NCBI GenBank assembly: GCA_023664775.1 | Contig: JAMPEW010000005.1 | Coordinates: 8,827 to 42,103 of the forward strand | Reading direction: 5' to 3' | DNA length: 33,277 nucleotides | Source of the DNA: Clostridium sp. | GTDB taxonomy: Bacteria > Bacillota > Clostridia > Lachnospirales > Lachnospiraceae | Shown here: positions 1-8,594 of the stretch, one piece after another | Layout of the letters: each line of letters begins with the position of its first letter | Numbering within the stretch: position 1 is the first letter of the stretch | Position numbers and translations under genes: made by a program | The notes under the pieces: generated by a model | Databases searched by the model: none | Told to the model about the DNA's origin: nothing | Seen by the model: only the letters and a program-made list of their open reading frames with translations

Positions 1-485
1 TGCCTGAAATGATGAAGCATGAAGGTCCTGCAAGGGTATTTGAATGCGAGGAGGACGCAATTGAGGCAATCAAGGGCGGAAAGATAGTCGAAGGCGATGT
101 CGTTGTTATCAGATACGAGGGACCAAAGGGTGGTCCTGGCATGAGAGAAATGTTAAACCCTACGTCAGCAATTGCAGGCATGGGACTTGGCTCATCTGTT
201 GCACTGATTACAGACGGACGGTTCTCAGGTGCAAGCCGTGGTGCTTCCATTGGACATGTTTCACCTGAGGCAGCAGTGGGAGGACCAATCGCATTTGTGG
301 AAGAGGGAGACATCATCAGCATTGATATCGACGCATGTTCCATCAACCTCAAAATCAGTGATGAGGAATTTGCAAAGCGTAAGGCAGCATGGACGCCAAA
401 GGAACCAAAGGTTACCACAGGCTATCTTGCAAGATATGCAAAAATGGTTACATCAGGTAACAGGGGAGCAATACTTGATATATAA
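1..485 (+). CDS. ilvD: Dihydroxy-acid dehydratase, C-terminal part (partial)
   Basis: This is the 3' end of dihydroxy-acid dehydratase, the Fe-S enzyme that turns dihydroxy acids into 2-keto acids in valine, leucine and isoleucine synthesis. The frame is already open at the window edge (first full codon at base 3), so roughly the last 160 of about 555 residues are present. Family landmarks of the C-terminal half are visible: [20 protein letters not shown], then LITDGRFSG and the GHVSPEAA stretch that follows it. The active-site serine region (GRFSGAS) is intact and the end looks normal (about 20 residues after the conserved GYLARY). It is followed after 78 bases by ilvB, which fits a shared branched-chain operon. 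The N-terminal cysteine ligands lie outside the window and cannot be checked. Confidence 0.95.
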   Translation, partial: PEMMKHEGPARVFECEEDAIEAIKGGKIVEGDVVVIRYEGPKGGPGMREMLNPTSAIAGMGLGSSVALITDGRFSGASRGASIGHVSPEAAVGGPIAFVEEGDIISIDIDACSINLKISDEEFAKRKAAWTPKEPKVTTGYLARYAKMVTSGNRGAILDI

Positions 486-493
486 TTTACAAT

Positions 494-508
494 ATGTTAT
501 TCTAACAT
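494..508. promoter_or_regulatory. Short perfect inverted repeat between ilvD and ilvB
   Basis: ATGTTA and TAACAT are separated by TTC in the 78-base gap before ilvB. It could be a small operator or a weak RNA hairpin. There is no T-run after it, so it is not a terminator. The short AT-rich arms mean chance is possible. Confidence 0.25.
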
Positions 509-563
509 GTAACGAATTTAGAAAAGTATGCGATAAGCTTTCTATAGAAAAGGAGAAATTACA

Positions 564-2246
564 ATGAAACAATTAACAGGCTCAGAAATCGTGATTGAAT
601 GTTTAAAAGAGCAGGGTGTTGATACGGTTTTCGGTTATCCGGGCGGAACAATACTGAATGTTTATGATGCCCTTTACAAGCATCAGGATGAAATCAGGCA
701 TATTTTGACCTCTCACGAGCAGGGGGCTGCACATGCGGCTGACGGATATGCAAGGGCAACAGGTAAGGTTGGCGTATGTATGGCAACCTCAGGACCGGGT
801 GCAACTAATCTTGTCACAGGTATTGCAACTGCGTACATGGATTCCATTCCCCTTGTTGCAATTACGGCAAACGTAGGCGTGTCACTGCTTGGAAAGGACA
901 GCTTTCAGGAGGTAGATATCGCAGGTGTCGTTATGCCGATTACAAAGCACAGCTTTATCGTAAAAAATGTACATGAGCTGGCAGATACAATCAGGAGAGC
1001 GTTTAAGATTGCACAGACAGGCAGACCGGGTCCTGTTCTTGTTGATATAACAAAGGATGTAACTGCAAATGTTGCAGATTTTGAACCAAAGGCACCGGAA
1101 CCGATTGAGAAGATAACAAACACAATCAACGCAGATGATTTAGAAAAGGCAATCAAAATGATAGAAAAGGCAGAAAGACCGTTCGTGCTTTGCGGCGGCG
1201 GTGTGATTGCAGCGGATGCGTCAAAGGAGCTTGCCAAGTTTGTGGATAAGATTGATGCTCCTGTATGTGATACCCTTATGGGTAAGGGTGCATTTCCGGG
1301 AACTGATATACGGTATACGGGAATGATTGGTATGCATGGTACAAAGGTTTCAAACTTCGGCATCAACATGGCTGACCTTGTAATCGTAGTCGGTGCAAGA
1401 TTTTCTGACAGAGTAATCGGAAATGCATCTAAGTTTGCACATAATGCAAAAATCATACATATTGATGTAGATGCAGCCGAAATTGATAAAAATATCGTTG
1501 TAGACTGCAGCCTTGTAGGGGATGCAAAGGAAGTATTAAAAATGCTTGCCACAAGAATAAAGGCAATCAAGCATCCTGAGTGGGCGAAGGAGATAAGAGG
1601 CTTAAAGGAAAAGTTCCCTGACCACAGCGATATGAAGTCCATGACAGGTCCTGCAATCATAAACAAGATTTATGAGCTTACGGAGGGCAAGGCTACCATA
1701 ACCACAGATGTAGGACAGCATCAGATGTGGGCTGCACAGCATTACTATTACACGGAGCCACGTAAGCTGATTACCTCAGGCGGACTTGGAACCATGGGCT
1801 ATGGCGTAGGTGCATGTATCGGAGCAAAGATAGGTAAGCCTGAAAATACTACAATCAATATAGCTGGTGACGGATGCTTCCGGATGAACATGAACGAAAT
1901 TGCAACGGCAACAAGATATAACATACCGATTATTCAGGTTGTAATCAATAATCATGTGCTTGGAATGGTTAGACAGTGGCAGACCCTGTTCTATGAGCAG
2001 AGATATTCAAGCACCATATTGGAGGATAAGGTTGATTTTGTCAAGGTTGCAGAGGCACTTGGAGCAACAGGTATTCGGGCAACAACCCTGGAGGAATTTG
2101 AGGCTGCATTAAAGAAGGCAATCGAGATGAATGCACCGGTTGTAATTGACTGTGTCATTGACAAGGATGACAAGGTATTTCCAATGGTTGCTGCGGGAGC
2201 TGCACTTGAGACATGCTTTGACCAGCAGGACTTAGATAATAAATAG
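564..2246 (+). CDS. ilvB: Acetolactate synthase large (catalytic) subunit
   Basis: This TPP-dependent enzyme condenses two pyruvates to acetolactate, or pyruvate with 2-ketobutyrate, as the first common step of branched-chain amino acid synthesis. The 560 residues match the usual catalytic-subunit length. The N-terminal pyrimidine-binding domain holds the activating glutamate (TSHEQGAAHAADGYARATG, E52). A central FAD/Rossmann-like domain follows. The C-terminal TPP/Mg site reads GDGCFRMNMNE, ending in INNH, near residues 437-465. AAAGGAG lies 9 bases before the ATG. No regulatory small subunit (ilvN) follows: serC is next, so ilvN must be elsewhere or absent. Upstream ilvD supports the anabolic rather than catabolic (AlsS) assignment, although sequence alone does not fully exclude the latter. 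Confidence 0.95.
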   Translation: MKQLTGSEIVIECLKEQGVDTVFGYPGGTILNVYDALYKHQDEIRHILTSHEQGAAHAADGYARATGKVGVCMATSGPGATNLVTGIATAYMDSIPLVAITANVGVSLLGKDSFQEVDIAGVVMPITKHSFIVKNVHELADTIRRAFKIAQTGRPGPVLVDITKDVTANVADFEPKAPEPIEKITNTINADDLEKAIKMIEKAERPFVLCGGGVIAADASKELAKFVDKIDAPVCDTLMGKGAFPGTDIRYTGMIGMHGTKVSNFGINMADLVIVVGARFSDRVIGNASKFAHNAKIIHIDVDAAEIDKNIVVDCSLVGDAKEVLKMLATRIKAIKHPEWAKEIRGLKEKFPDHSDMKSMTGPAIINKIYELTEGKATITTDVGQHQMWAAQHYYYTEPRKLITSGGLGTMGYGVGACIGAKIGKPENTTINIAGDGCFRMNMNEIATATRYNIPIIQVVINNHVLGMVRQWQTLFYEQRYSSTILEDKVDFVKVAEALGATGIRATTLEEFEAALKKAIEMNAPVVIDCVIDKDDKVFPMVAAGAALETCFDQQDLDNK

Positions 2247-2322
2247 GAAGCCGCTTTCTAAAACGAAGTTTTATGAATTTGAATGCGGCGACCGGCATGT
2301 GCAAAAAAGGAGGATTTAAAAA

Positions 2323-3405
2323 ATGGCAAGAGTATTTAATTTTTCAGCAGGACCGTCAGTGTTGCCTGAGGTTGTTTTAAAGCAGGCGGCAGAGGAAATG
2401 ATGGATTATAAAGGATCAGGAATGAGTGTTATGGAAATGAGCCACCGTTCCAAGGTCTATGACAACATTATAAAAGAGGCAGAGCAGGATTTAAGGGATT
2501 TAATGAAAATTCCTGATAACTACAAGGTACTTTTCCTTCAGGGCGGTGCTTCCCAGCAGTTTGCAGCAATCCCGATGAACCTGATGAAGAACGGTGTTGC
2601 AGATTACATTATTACGGGTCAGTGGGCAAAGAAGGCATACGAGGAAGCACAAAAGTATGGAAAGGCAAATGCAGTTGCATCTTCTGCCGATAAGACATTT
2701 TCCTATATCCCAGACTGCTCCAATCTTCCGATATCAGAGGATGCTGATTATGTGTATATTTGTCACAACAATACAATTTACGGAACGACATACAAGAAGC
2801 TTCCTGATACAAAGGGAAAAATACTTGTGGCTGATATGTCCTCCGACATTCTTTCACAGCCTGTAAATGTATCTGACTACGGACTTATTTTCTTCGGTGT
2901 ACAGAAGAATGTAGGACCTGCAGGCGTTGTTGTCGTTATCATCCGTGAGGATTTAATTAGGGATGACGTAATGAAATTTACGCCAACCATGTTAAAGTAT
3001 AAGACACAGGCAGATAACGATTCTCTTTACAATACGCCTCCATGCTATGGAATTTACATTTGCGGGCTTGTGTTTAAGTGGGTTAAGGAAATGGGCGGAC
3101 TTGATGCCATGAAGGTGCATAACGAGAAAAAGGCTGCAATTTTGTATGATTTCCTCGACAGCTCCAAGATGTTTCGGGGCACTGTTGTTAAGGAAGACCG
3201 TTCCCTTATGAATGTTCCTTTTGTGACAGGCAATGAGGAGTTAGATGCAAAGTTTGTCAAGGAGGCAACGGCAGCAGGCTTCGTAAACCTGAAAGGTCAC
3301 AGAACTGTCGGCGGAATGAGGGCAAGTATTTACAATGCCATGCCGATTGAGGGTGTTGAAAAGCTGGTACAGTTTATGAAGGACTTTGAGGCAGCAAATT
3401 CATAG
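2323..3405 (+). CDS. serC: Phosphoserine aminotransferase
   Basis: This PLP enzyme transaminates 3-phosphohydroxypyruvate to phosphoserine in serine synthesis, using glutamate. At 360 residues it has the family length. The N-terminus FNFSAGPSVLPEVVL is diagnostic of the family. GMSVMEMSHRS and the Gly-rich LFLQGGASQQFAAIPMN are phosphate- and cofactor-binding stretches. The PLP lysine is K195 in FFGVQKNVGPAG. The C-terminus has the HRTVGGMRASIYNAM signature that recognises the phosphate. AAGGAGG precedes the start. It sits one gene before serA, so two of the three serine pathway enzymes are co-directional here; serB is not in the window. Confidence 0.97.
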   Translation: MARVFNFSAGPSVLPEVVLKQAAEEMMDYKGSGMSVMEMSHRSKVYDNIIKEAEQDLRDLMKIPDNYKVLFLQGGASQQFAAIPMNLMKNGVADYIITGQWAKKAYEEAQKYGKANAVASSADKTFSYIPDCSNLPISEDADYVYICHNNTIYGTTYKKLPDTKGKILVADMSSDILSQPVNVSDYGLIFFGVQKNVGPAGVVVVIIREDLIRDDVMKFTPTMLKYKTQADNDSLYNTPPCYGIYICGLVFKWVKEMGGLDAMKVHNEKKAAILYDFLDSSKMFRGTVVKEDRSLMNVPFVTGNEELDAKFVKEATAAGFVNLKGHRTVGGMRASIYNAMPIEGVEKLVQFMKDFEAANS

Positions 3406-3458
3406 TATGAAAAAGCCAATGGGCAATATGATAGAATGTTAGACAGGAGAAAACAAAA

Positions 3459-4622
3459 ATGATAAAGGTGAATTGCTTAAATCCAATTGCAGCATGCGGA
3501 ATGGATTTATTTACTGACAATTATGAGACTACGGATAATTTTGCAGAGGCGGAGGCGGTGCTTGTCAGAAGTGCGGCAATGCATGATTTGGAGCTTTCAG
3601 ACAAGCTTGTTGCAGTTGCCCGTGCAGGTGCAGGCGTAAACAATATTCCGCTTGACAAATGTGCTGAGAAAGGTGTTGTTGTGTTTAATACGCCGGGTGC
3701 AAATGCCAACGGCGTGAAGGAGCTTGTGGTTGCAGGACTGCTTCTTGCATCAAGGGATTTGATGGGCGGTTACAACTGGGTGAAGGAAAATGCTTCTGAC
3801 GAAAACATTGCAAAGGCAGTGGAAAAGCAGAAAGCAAAGTATGCAGGCTGCGAGGTTATGGGAAAGAAGCTTGGCGTCATCGGGCTTGGAGCAATCGGTG
3901 CAAAGGTTGCAAACATCGGTTTCAGGCTTGGCATGGAGGTTTACGGATATGATCCATATGTATCGGTTGATGCGGCTTGGAGGCTTTCCAGCCATGTAAA
4001 GCATATTACAAATGTAGAGGATATATACAGAGAATGTGACTATATTACCATTCATGTTCCTGCCTTGGACGGCACAAAGGGAATGTTGAATAAGGACGCA
4101 TTTGCAATGATGAAGGACGGAGTTAAGGTTCTCAATTTTGCACGTGACATTCTTGTCAATGATGATGATATGTTAGAGGCACTGAAAAGCGGCAAGGTTG
4201 CAAAATATGTGACAGATTTTCCGAATGAAAAAATCGCAGGTGCAGATAATGTTATTACACTTCCTCATCTCGGTGCATCAACTGCTGAATCGGAAGATAA
4301 CTGTGCTATCATGGCAGTAAAGCAGATTATGGACTTTATGGAAAACGGTAATATCAAAAACTCGGTCAATTACCCTGCGTGTGATGCAGGCATTTGTACG
4401 GCAGTGTCAAGAGTAACTGTATGCCATAAGAACATTCCGAACATGATTACACAGTTTACTGGTGCATTTGCATCTAAGGGCATCAATGTATCAGATATGG
4501 TAAGCAAGTCAAAGGGCGACTGGGCATATACAATCCTTGATGTAGGTCAAAAGGCAGATGACGATATTGTAAATGCAATAGAGGCTATTGACGGTGTTGT
4601 CAAGGTAAGGGTTGTAAAGTAA
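3459..4622 (+). CDS. serA: D-3-phosphoglycerate dehydrogenase with ACT domain
   Basis: This enzyme oxidises 3-phosphoglycerate to 3-phosphohydroxypyruvate with NAD, the first committed step of serine synthesis. The protein has 387 residues, the short type found in many clostridia. The Rossmann motif GLGAIG is at 142-147. The catalytic arginine is R229 in NFARDI and the catalytic histidine is H270 in LPHLGAS. The usual ARGG after the arginine is replaced by ARDI, which is worth noting but does not remove the arginine. Residues from about 315 to the end form an ACT regulatory domain, suggesting amino-acid feedback. An AGGAG site precedes the ATG. The gap from serC is 53 bases. Confidence 0.96.
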   Translation: MIKVNCLNPIAACGMDLFTDNYETTDNFAEAEAVLVRSAAMHDLELSDKLVAVARAGAGVNNIPLDKCAEKGVVVFNTPGANANGVKELVVAGLLLASRDLMGGYNWVKENASDENIAKAVEKQKAKYAGCEVMGKKLGVIGLGAIGAKVANIGFRLGMEVYGYDPYVSVDAAWRLSSHVKHITNVEDIYRECDYITIHVPALDGTKGMLNKDAFAMMKDGVKVLNFARDILVNDDDMLEALKSGKVAKYVTDFPNEKIAGADNVITLPHLGASTAESEDNCAIMAVKQIMDFMENGNIKNSVNYPACDAGICTAVSRVTVCHKNIPNMITQFTGAFASKGINVSDMVSKSKGDWAYTILDVGQKADDDIVNAIEAIDGVVKVRVVK

Positions 4623-4642
4623 TAGATAAAATCAGCAGTAGT

Positions 4643-4673
4643 GTAATTAATTATTTATCATGAAATTAATTAC
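4643..4673. promoter_or_regulatory. AT-rich inverted repeat upstream of asd
   Basis: GTAATTAATT (4643-4652) is mirrored by AATTAATTAC (4664-4673) across an 11-base loop in the 72-base serA-asd gap. It is a possible operator or weak hairpin. No T-run follows, and transcription probably reads through into asd, whose ribosome site GGGAGG is just downstream. Confidence 0.3.
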
Positions 4674-4694
4674 GGTTATCGGGAGGACTTATAT

Positions 4695-5780
4695 ATGAGT
4701 GAGAAATTAAAGGTTGGCATACTTGGTGGAACGGGAATGGTAGGACAGCGTTTTATTGCGTTGCTTGAAAATCATCCGTGGTTTGAGGTTACAACAATTG
4801 CAGCAAGTCCGAGAAGTGCAGGAAAGACATATGAGGAGGCAGTGGGTGACAGATGGAAGATGACAACACCGATGCCGGAGGCAGTGAAAAAGCTTGTTGT
4901 ATACAATGTAAATGAGGTTGAAAAGGTAGCCTCCACAGTGGATTTTGTTTTTTCTGCCGTTGATATGTCCAAGGATGAGATAAAGGCAATCGAGGAGGAG
5001 TATGCTAAAACGGAAACTCCTGTTGTATCAAACAACAGTGCTCACAGATGGACGCCTGACGTACCGATGGTAGTACCTGAAATCAATCCTGGGCATATGA
5101 AGGTTATTGAGTTTCAGAAGAAGCGTCTTGGAACGACAAGGGGCTTTGTTGCAGTGAAGCCAAACTGCTCTATTCAGTCATATGCACCTGTGCTTACCGC
5201 ATGGAAGGAGTTTGAGCCATATGAGGTTGTTGCAACAACCTATCAGGCTATTTCAGGAGCAGGAAAGACCTTTAAGGACTGGCCTGAAATGGAAGGAAAT
5301 ATTATTCCGTTTATTGGCGGCGAGGAGGAAAAATCTGAAAAGGAACCGCTTAGAATTTGGGGCGAGATTAAGGACGGCGTGATTGTTCCTGCCGATGACA
5401 TAAAGATTACCTGCCAATGTATCAGGGTTCCTGTTTTAAACGGACATACGGCGGCAGTATTTGTTAAGTTTAAGAAAAATCCGACAAAGGAGCAGCTCAT
5501 TGAAAAGCTTGTAAGCTTTAAAGGTATTCCACAGGAGCTTCATCTTCCAAGTGCACCAAAGCAGTTTATACAGTACATGGAGGAGGACAACAGACCACAG
5601 GTAACCCTTGACGTTGATTTTGAAAACGGAATGGGAATCAGTGTAGGACGTATCCGTGAGGACAGTATATATGACTGGAAGTTTGTGGGGCTTTCCCACA
5701 ATACGGTAAGAGGTGCCGCAGGCGGTGCCGTTCTTTGTGCGGAATTGTTGAAAGCACAGGGATATATTGAAAAAAAATAG
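4695..5780 (+). CDS. asd: Aspartate-semialdehyde dehydrogenase (archaeal/fungal-like type)
   Basis: This NADP-dependent enzyme reduces aspartyl phosphate to aspartate semialdehyde, the branch point to lysine/diaminopimelate, threonine, methionine and isoleucine. The 361 residues and motif order match the archaeal/yeast-like subfamily common in clostridia. The N-terminal nucleotide site is ILGGTGMVGQRF. The catalytic cysteine is C158 in KPNCSIQ and the catalytic histidine is H251 in NGHTAAVF. The C-terminal helix carries HNTVRGAAGGAVL. GGGAGG lies before the start. It is the last gene of the ilv-ser-asd run and is followed by a terminator. Threonine made from its product feeds isoleucine synthesis, which links it to the ilv genes. 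Confidence 0.96.
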   Translation: MSEKLKVGILGGTGMVGQRFIALLENHPWFEVTTIAASPRSAGKTYEEAVGDRWKMTTPMPEAVKKLVVYNVNEVEKVASTVDFVFSAVDMSKDEIKAIEEEYAKTETPVVSNNSAHRWTPDVPMVVPEINPGHMKVIEFQKKRLGTTRGFVAVKPNCSIQSYAPVLTAWKEFEPYEVVATTYQAISGAGKTFKDWPEMEGNIIPFIGGEEEKSEKEPLRIWGEIKDGVIVPADDIKITCQCIRVPVLNGHTAAVFVKFKKNPTKEQLIEKLVSFKGIPQELHLPSAPKQFIQYMEEDNRPQVTLDVDFENGMGISVGRIREDSIYDWKFVGLSHNTVRGAAGGAVLCAELLKAQGYIEKK

Positions 5781-5793
5781 GAATTTTATAAAA

Positions 5794-5833
5794 GTGGGGT
5801 TGCCGCATGATATACGGCAGCTCCATTTTGTTT
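5794..5833 (+). terminator. Rho-independent terminator after asd
   Basis: The stem GGGGTTGCCG (5796-5805) pairs fully, with two G-U pairs, to CGGCAGCTCC (5815-5824) across a 9-base loop. It is followed by ATTTTGTTT. It sits 15 bases after the asd stop, so the amino-acid biosynthesis run ends here. Confidence 0.85.
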
Positions 5834-5848
5834 CCTATAGTTATAAGG

Positions 5849-5930
5849 CAGGATTAAAAATCCTGTTAGGATTCGTCCAAAGTGCCATTAAAGTTATGGT
5901 AGCATAAAGAGTGCCGAAGGCACTTTGTTC
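5849..5930 (+). other. Two further small hairpins in the asd-5975 gap
   Basis: CAGGATT/AATCCTG (5849-5865, 3-base loop) and AGAGTGCC/GGCACTTT (5908-5926, loop GAA, followed by GTTCT) lie in the 194-base gap. The second resembles a weak backup terminator. No convincing promoter for the next gene was found in the remaining sequence. Confidence 0.35.
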
Positions 5931-5974
5931 TAAAGTTAGAAGAAAACTATCATGCAGGGAAGGAGTGTTATAAA

Positions 5975-6613
5975 TTGAAGCTAAAGGAGGCGGCAGAGGA
6001 AGAAAATCAAAGCATGACAGAAAAGGAACAGCTTGATGATTTTGAATATCTGCGTAAGGAACTGCTTGATAAGCTGGAATTTACAAGGATGATGTATCAG
6101 GAGCAGTACGATAAAATAGATAAAAGGCTTGAAAACCGCCGCTCAAAAATGTGGGGCAGTGCTGCGTTATTTATTGTTGTTGTAATGGTTGACATAATTT
6201 TTACGATAATTTTAAGTGCCTCCGAAGGATATATCCTCAGTATGGCATGGGAAACATGGGCTGCGGCTTTTTTACTGTTTATTGCCATTATAAAAACAGG
6301 AAAGGACATGCTGAAAAATATTTTTGCCTATCTTATACATACTGAAAAGCCCTTACTGAAAAAGTATATAATAAAATATAACATTTTTACCATTCAGGCA
6401 GAGGCAAGGTATTGCAGCAGTAAGCTTTCCGAGGTTTCGGGGCTTATTGGACAACTGAAAGAGCCGGGGGCAGAGCTGTCGTATAAAAAATTTTCAGAAT
6501 GTGAATATGTTGGAAGGTATGCCGATGAAGATGTTTATGAGCTGTTTTATTTGTATCGCCCCATATTGATTGTCATTGCAGTAATTTTTTCAGTCGTATT
6601 CTTTCTTATTTAA
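5975..6613 (+). CDS. Small membrane protein of unknown function, N-terminal coiled coil
   Basis: I do not recognise this 212-residue protein. Residues 1-58 are highly charged and helical and likely form a cytoplasmic coiled coil. Hydrophobic spans lie at about 61-82 and 92-108, and a third ends the protein (about 195-212, ending VVFFLI). The middle (110-190) is polar. The TTG start at 5975 is preferred because GGAAGGAG lies 9 bases upstream. An ATG at 6014 is the alternative and would shorten the charged segment by 13 residues. It stands between a terminator and a new promoter, so it may be monocistronic. It could be a membrane scaffold, but nothing in the sequence assigns a role. Confidence 0.7.
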   Translation: MKLKEAAEEENQSMTEKEQLDDFEYLRKELLDKLEFTRMMYQEQYDKIDKRLENRRSKMWGSAALFIVVVMVDIIFTIILSASEGYILSMAWETWAAAFLLFIAIIKTGKDMLKNIFAYLIHTEKPLLKKYIIKYNIFTIQAEARYCSSKLSEVSGLIGQLKEPGAELSYKKFSECEYVGRYADEDVYELFYLYRPILIVIAVIFSVVFFLI

Positions 6614-6647
6614 AAATGGAAAGAAACTCATATTGACATTTTAACGC

Positions 6648-6676
6648 TTGTTTGTACAGGCTTTTTGTGTTAAAAT
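6648..6676 (+). promoter_or_regulatory. SigA-type extended -10 promoter
   Basis: TTGTTT (6648-6653), a 17-base spacer, then TAAAAT (6671-6676) preceded by TGT, which makes an extended -10. It lies about 70 bases before the kinase ATG and is the likely start of the kinase-DUF1015-glgB run. Confidence 0.55.
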
Positions 6677-6747
6677 ACTCTAAATGTTTGCATTTTGTTC
6701 TTTAAATGCCAAAAATCGGAAAAAAATTCAGGAGGATATTACGGATA

Positions 6748-7314
6748 ATGAAGAAGTTAATACTTGTAACGTCGCCACCGGCATGTGGAAAAACCTTTAT
6801 TTCAAGAAAGCTTGCAAAGGCCCTTACGAATTGTGTGTATCTGGATAAGGATACACTTATTGTACTTTCTAAGCAGATATTTAAAGTTGCAGGAGAGGAG
6901 TATAACCGTTCTTCGGATTTCTTCCAAAAGGAAATTAGGGATTATGAGTATTATGCTGTGCTTGATTTTGCATTTGAGGCACTGGAGTACAATGATACCG
7001 TACTCATTAATGCTCCTTTTACGGATGAAATCAGGGATGATGAATATTTGGACAAGCTTAGGGCAAAGCTTAGAGAAAAGGATGCCGAGCTATTTGTAGT
7101 ATGGGTTCATACAGATGAGGAGGTTGCCCATCAGAGAATGATTAAGAGAGCTTCAGACCGTGACAAATGGAAGCTTGAGCATTGGGATGAATATATCGCA
7201 ACACAGAATTTTAAACAGCCGGACAATATTCCTGAGCTTTTTGTATTTAATAATTCATCTGAGGAGGAATACAAAAAGTCCATTGATGCGGCGGTAAAGG
7301 CAATACGAGCTTAA
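6748..7314 (+). CDS. P-loop ATPase/kinase of the AAA_33 (zeta-toxin-like) type
   Basis: A predicted small-molecule kinase or ATPase of 188 residues. Right after the start is a Walker A loop, VTSPPACGKT, at the end of the first beta strand. YLDKDTL follows where nucleotide kinases place their acidic base. Near the middle are VLINAPFTDE and FVVWVHTDEEVAHQRM, an Arg-rich lid of the kind seen in AAA_33 kinases. The ATG at 6748 is chosen over the in-frame ATG at 6706 because AGGAGG lies 12 bases before it and the P-loop strand begins at once. The substrate is unknown. It is 30 bases from the DUF1015 gene and probably cotranscribed with it. The fold-level call is firm; a toxin role is not supported, since no antitoxin gene is adjacent. 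Confidence 0.75.
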   Translation: MKKLILVTSPPACGKTFISRKLAKALTNCVYLDKDTLIVLSKQIFKVAGEEYNRSSDFFQKEIRDYEYYAVLDFAFEALEYNDTVLINAPFTDEIRDDEYLDKLRAKLREKDAELFVVWVHTDEEVAHQRMIKRASDRDKWKLEHWDEYIATQNFKQPDNIPELFVFNNSSEEEYKKSIDAAVKAIRA

Positions 7315-7344
7315 GAATATTATAAAAACAGGAGAAAATCATAT

Positions 7345-8577
7345 ATGGCAGTTGTAAAACCATTCACGGCGTACAGACCGAGAAAAGATATAGTCAGTCA
7401 GGTGGCTGCGCTTCCCTACGACGTTTATAATCGTGAGGAGGCAAAGAAGGCTGTGGAAGGTAACCCTTTGTCATTCCTTAACATTGACCGTGCAGAGACA
7501 CAGTTTGATGACACAGTAGATACATACGCAGACTGTGTTTATGAAAAAGCAAGAGAATTGCTTGACAATATGATTGAGCGTGGGGATTATCTTCAGGAGC
7601 GTAAGCCTGTATACTATATTTATGAGCTCATTATGGAAGGAAGAAGCCAGACAGGAATTGTGGCATGTGCGTCTATAGACGATTATATTGACGGAGTAAT
7701 AAAAAAACACGAAAATACACGGGCAGATAAGGAAGCAGACCGGATAAGGCATGTTGACACATGCAATGCACAGACGGGACCTATATTTCTTGCATATAGG
7801 GCAAAAAAGGAAATAGATGATATTGTTTCAGCTATAAAGCAGGCAGAACCTGAATACAGCTTTGTTTCGGAGGACGGCATAGCCCATAATGTATGGCTTG
7901 TATGTGATGACAGTCATATAAATGCTATATGGAAAGCGTTTGGAGCGCTGTCACAAATTTATATCGCTGACGGACACCACAGAGCGGCTTCCGCAATAAA
8001 GGTTGGTATAAAGCGCAGGGAGGAAGCGGAAACGGAAAATCAGGAGGCGGAGTACAATTACTTCCTGTCGGTGTTATTTCCTGATAACCAGCTTAAAATA
8101 TTACCATATAACAGAGTTGTAAAGGATTTGAATGGATATAATAAGGATGAGTTTTTAAACAGGGTTTCTGAACACTTTAAAGTGGAGGCTGTAGATAAAG
8201 CCTTTTCTCCCCAGAAGAAATATGTTTATGGAATGTATCTTGACGGCAAATGGTACAGCCTTACAGCAGATGAAAGCATAAGGGAGGATGACCCTGTAAA
8301 TGGACTTGATGTTTCAATATTGCAAAACTATTTGCTTGAGCCGATTCTTGGAATCAAGGATCCGAGAACGGATAAAAGAATAGACTTTGTAGGTGGAATC
8401 AGAGGACTTGGAGAGCTTGAAAAAAGGGCGGATACGGATATGAAGGTTGCATTTTCCATGTACCCTACATCCATAGATGAGCTTTTTAACGTAGCAGATG
8501 CGGGATTGTTGATGCCTCCAAAATCTACTTGGTTTGAACCTAAGCTACGAAGTGGAATATTTATTCACAGATTGTAG
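7345..8577 (+). CDS. DUF1015 family protein
   Basis: A 410-residue cytosolic protein that matches the conserved but uncharacterised DUF1015 family (COG4198). It starts VVKPFTAYRPRKDIVSQVAALPYDVYNREEA, quoted in two parts by position: residues 4-16 and 17-33 carry the typical PF-AYRP and LPYDV-N signatures. DGHHRAASA near residue 214 is the most conserved family motif and suggests a metal or phosphate site. The C-terminus FHPKS-like motif appears here as MPPKSTWFEPKLRSG followed by IFIHRL. Family members often sit near serine biosynthesis genes; here serC/serA are about 3 kb upstream. The function is not known. AGGAG lies 9 bases before the ATG and the gene is 17 bases before glgB. Confidence 0.85.
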   Translation: MAVVKPFTAYRPRKDIVSQVAALPYDVYNREEAKKAVEGNPLSFLNIDRAETQFDDTVDTYADCVYEKARELLDNMIERGDYLQERKPVYYIYELIMEGRSQTGIVACASIDDYIDGVIKKHENTRADKEADRIRHVDTCNAQTGPIFLAYRAKKEIDDIVSAIKQAEPEYSFVSEDGIAHNVWLVCDDSHINAIWKAFGALSQIYIADGHHRAASAIKVGIKRREEAETENQEAEYNYFLSVLFPDNQLKILPYNRVVKDLNGYNKDEFLNRVSEHFKVEAVDKAFSPQKKYVYGMYLDGKWYSLTADESIREDDPVNGLDVSILQNYLLEPILGIKDPRTDKRIDFVGGIRGLGELEKRADTDMKVAFSMYPTSIDELFNVADAGLLMPPKSTWFEPKLRSGIFIHRL

Positions 8578-8594
8578 AGAGGAGATAAGCAGTT

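Noticed and set aside
905-1666. 253-codon open frame on the minus strand opposite ilvB
   Set aside because: It lies wholly inside a clear ilvB, has no ribosome site, and its Ser/Ile-rich translation is what antisense of a conserved gene gives.
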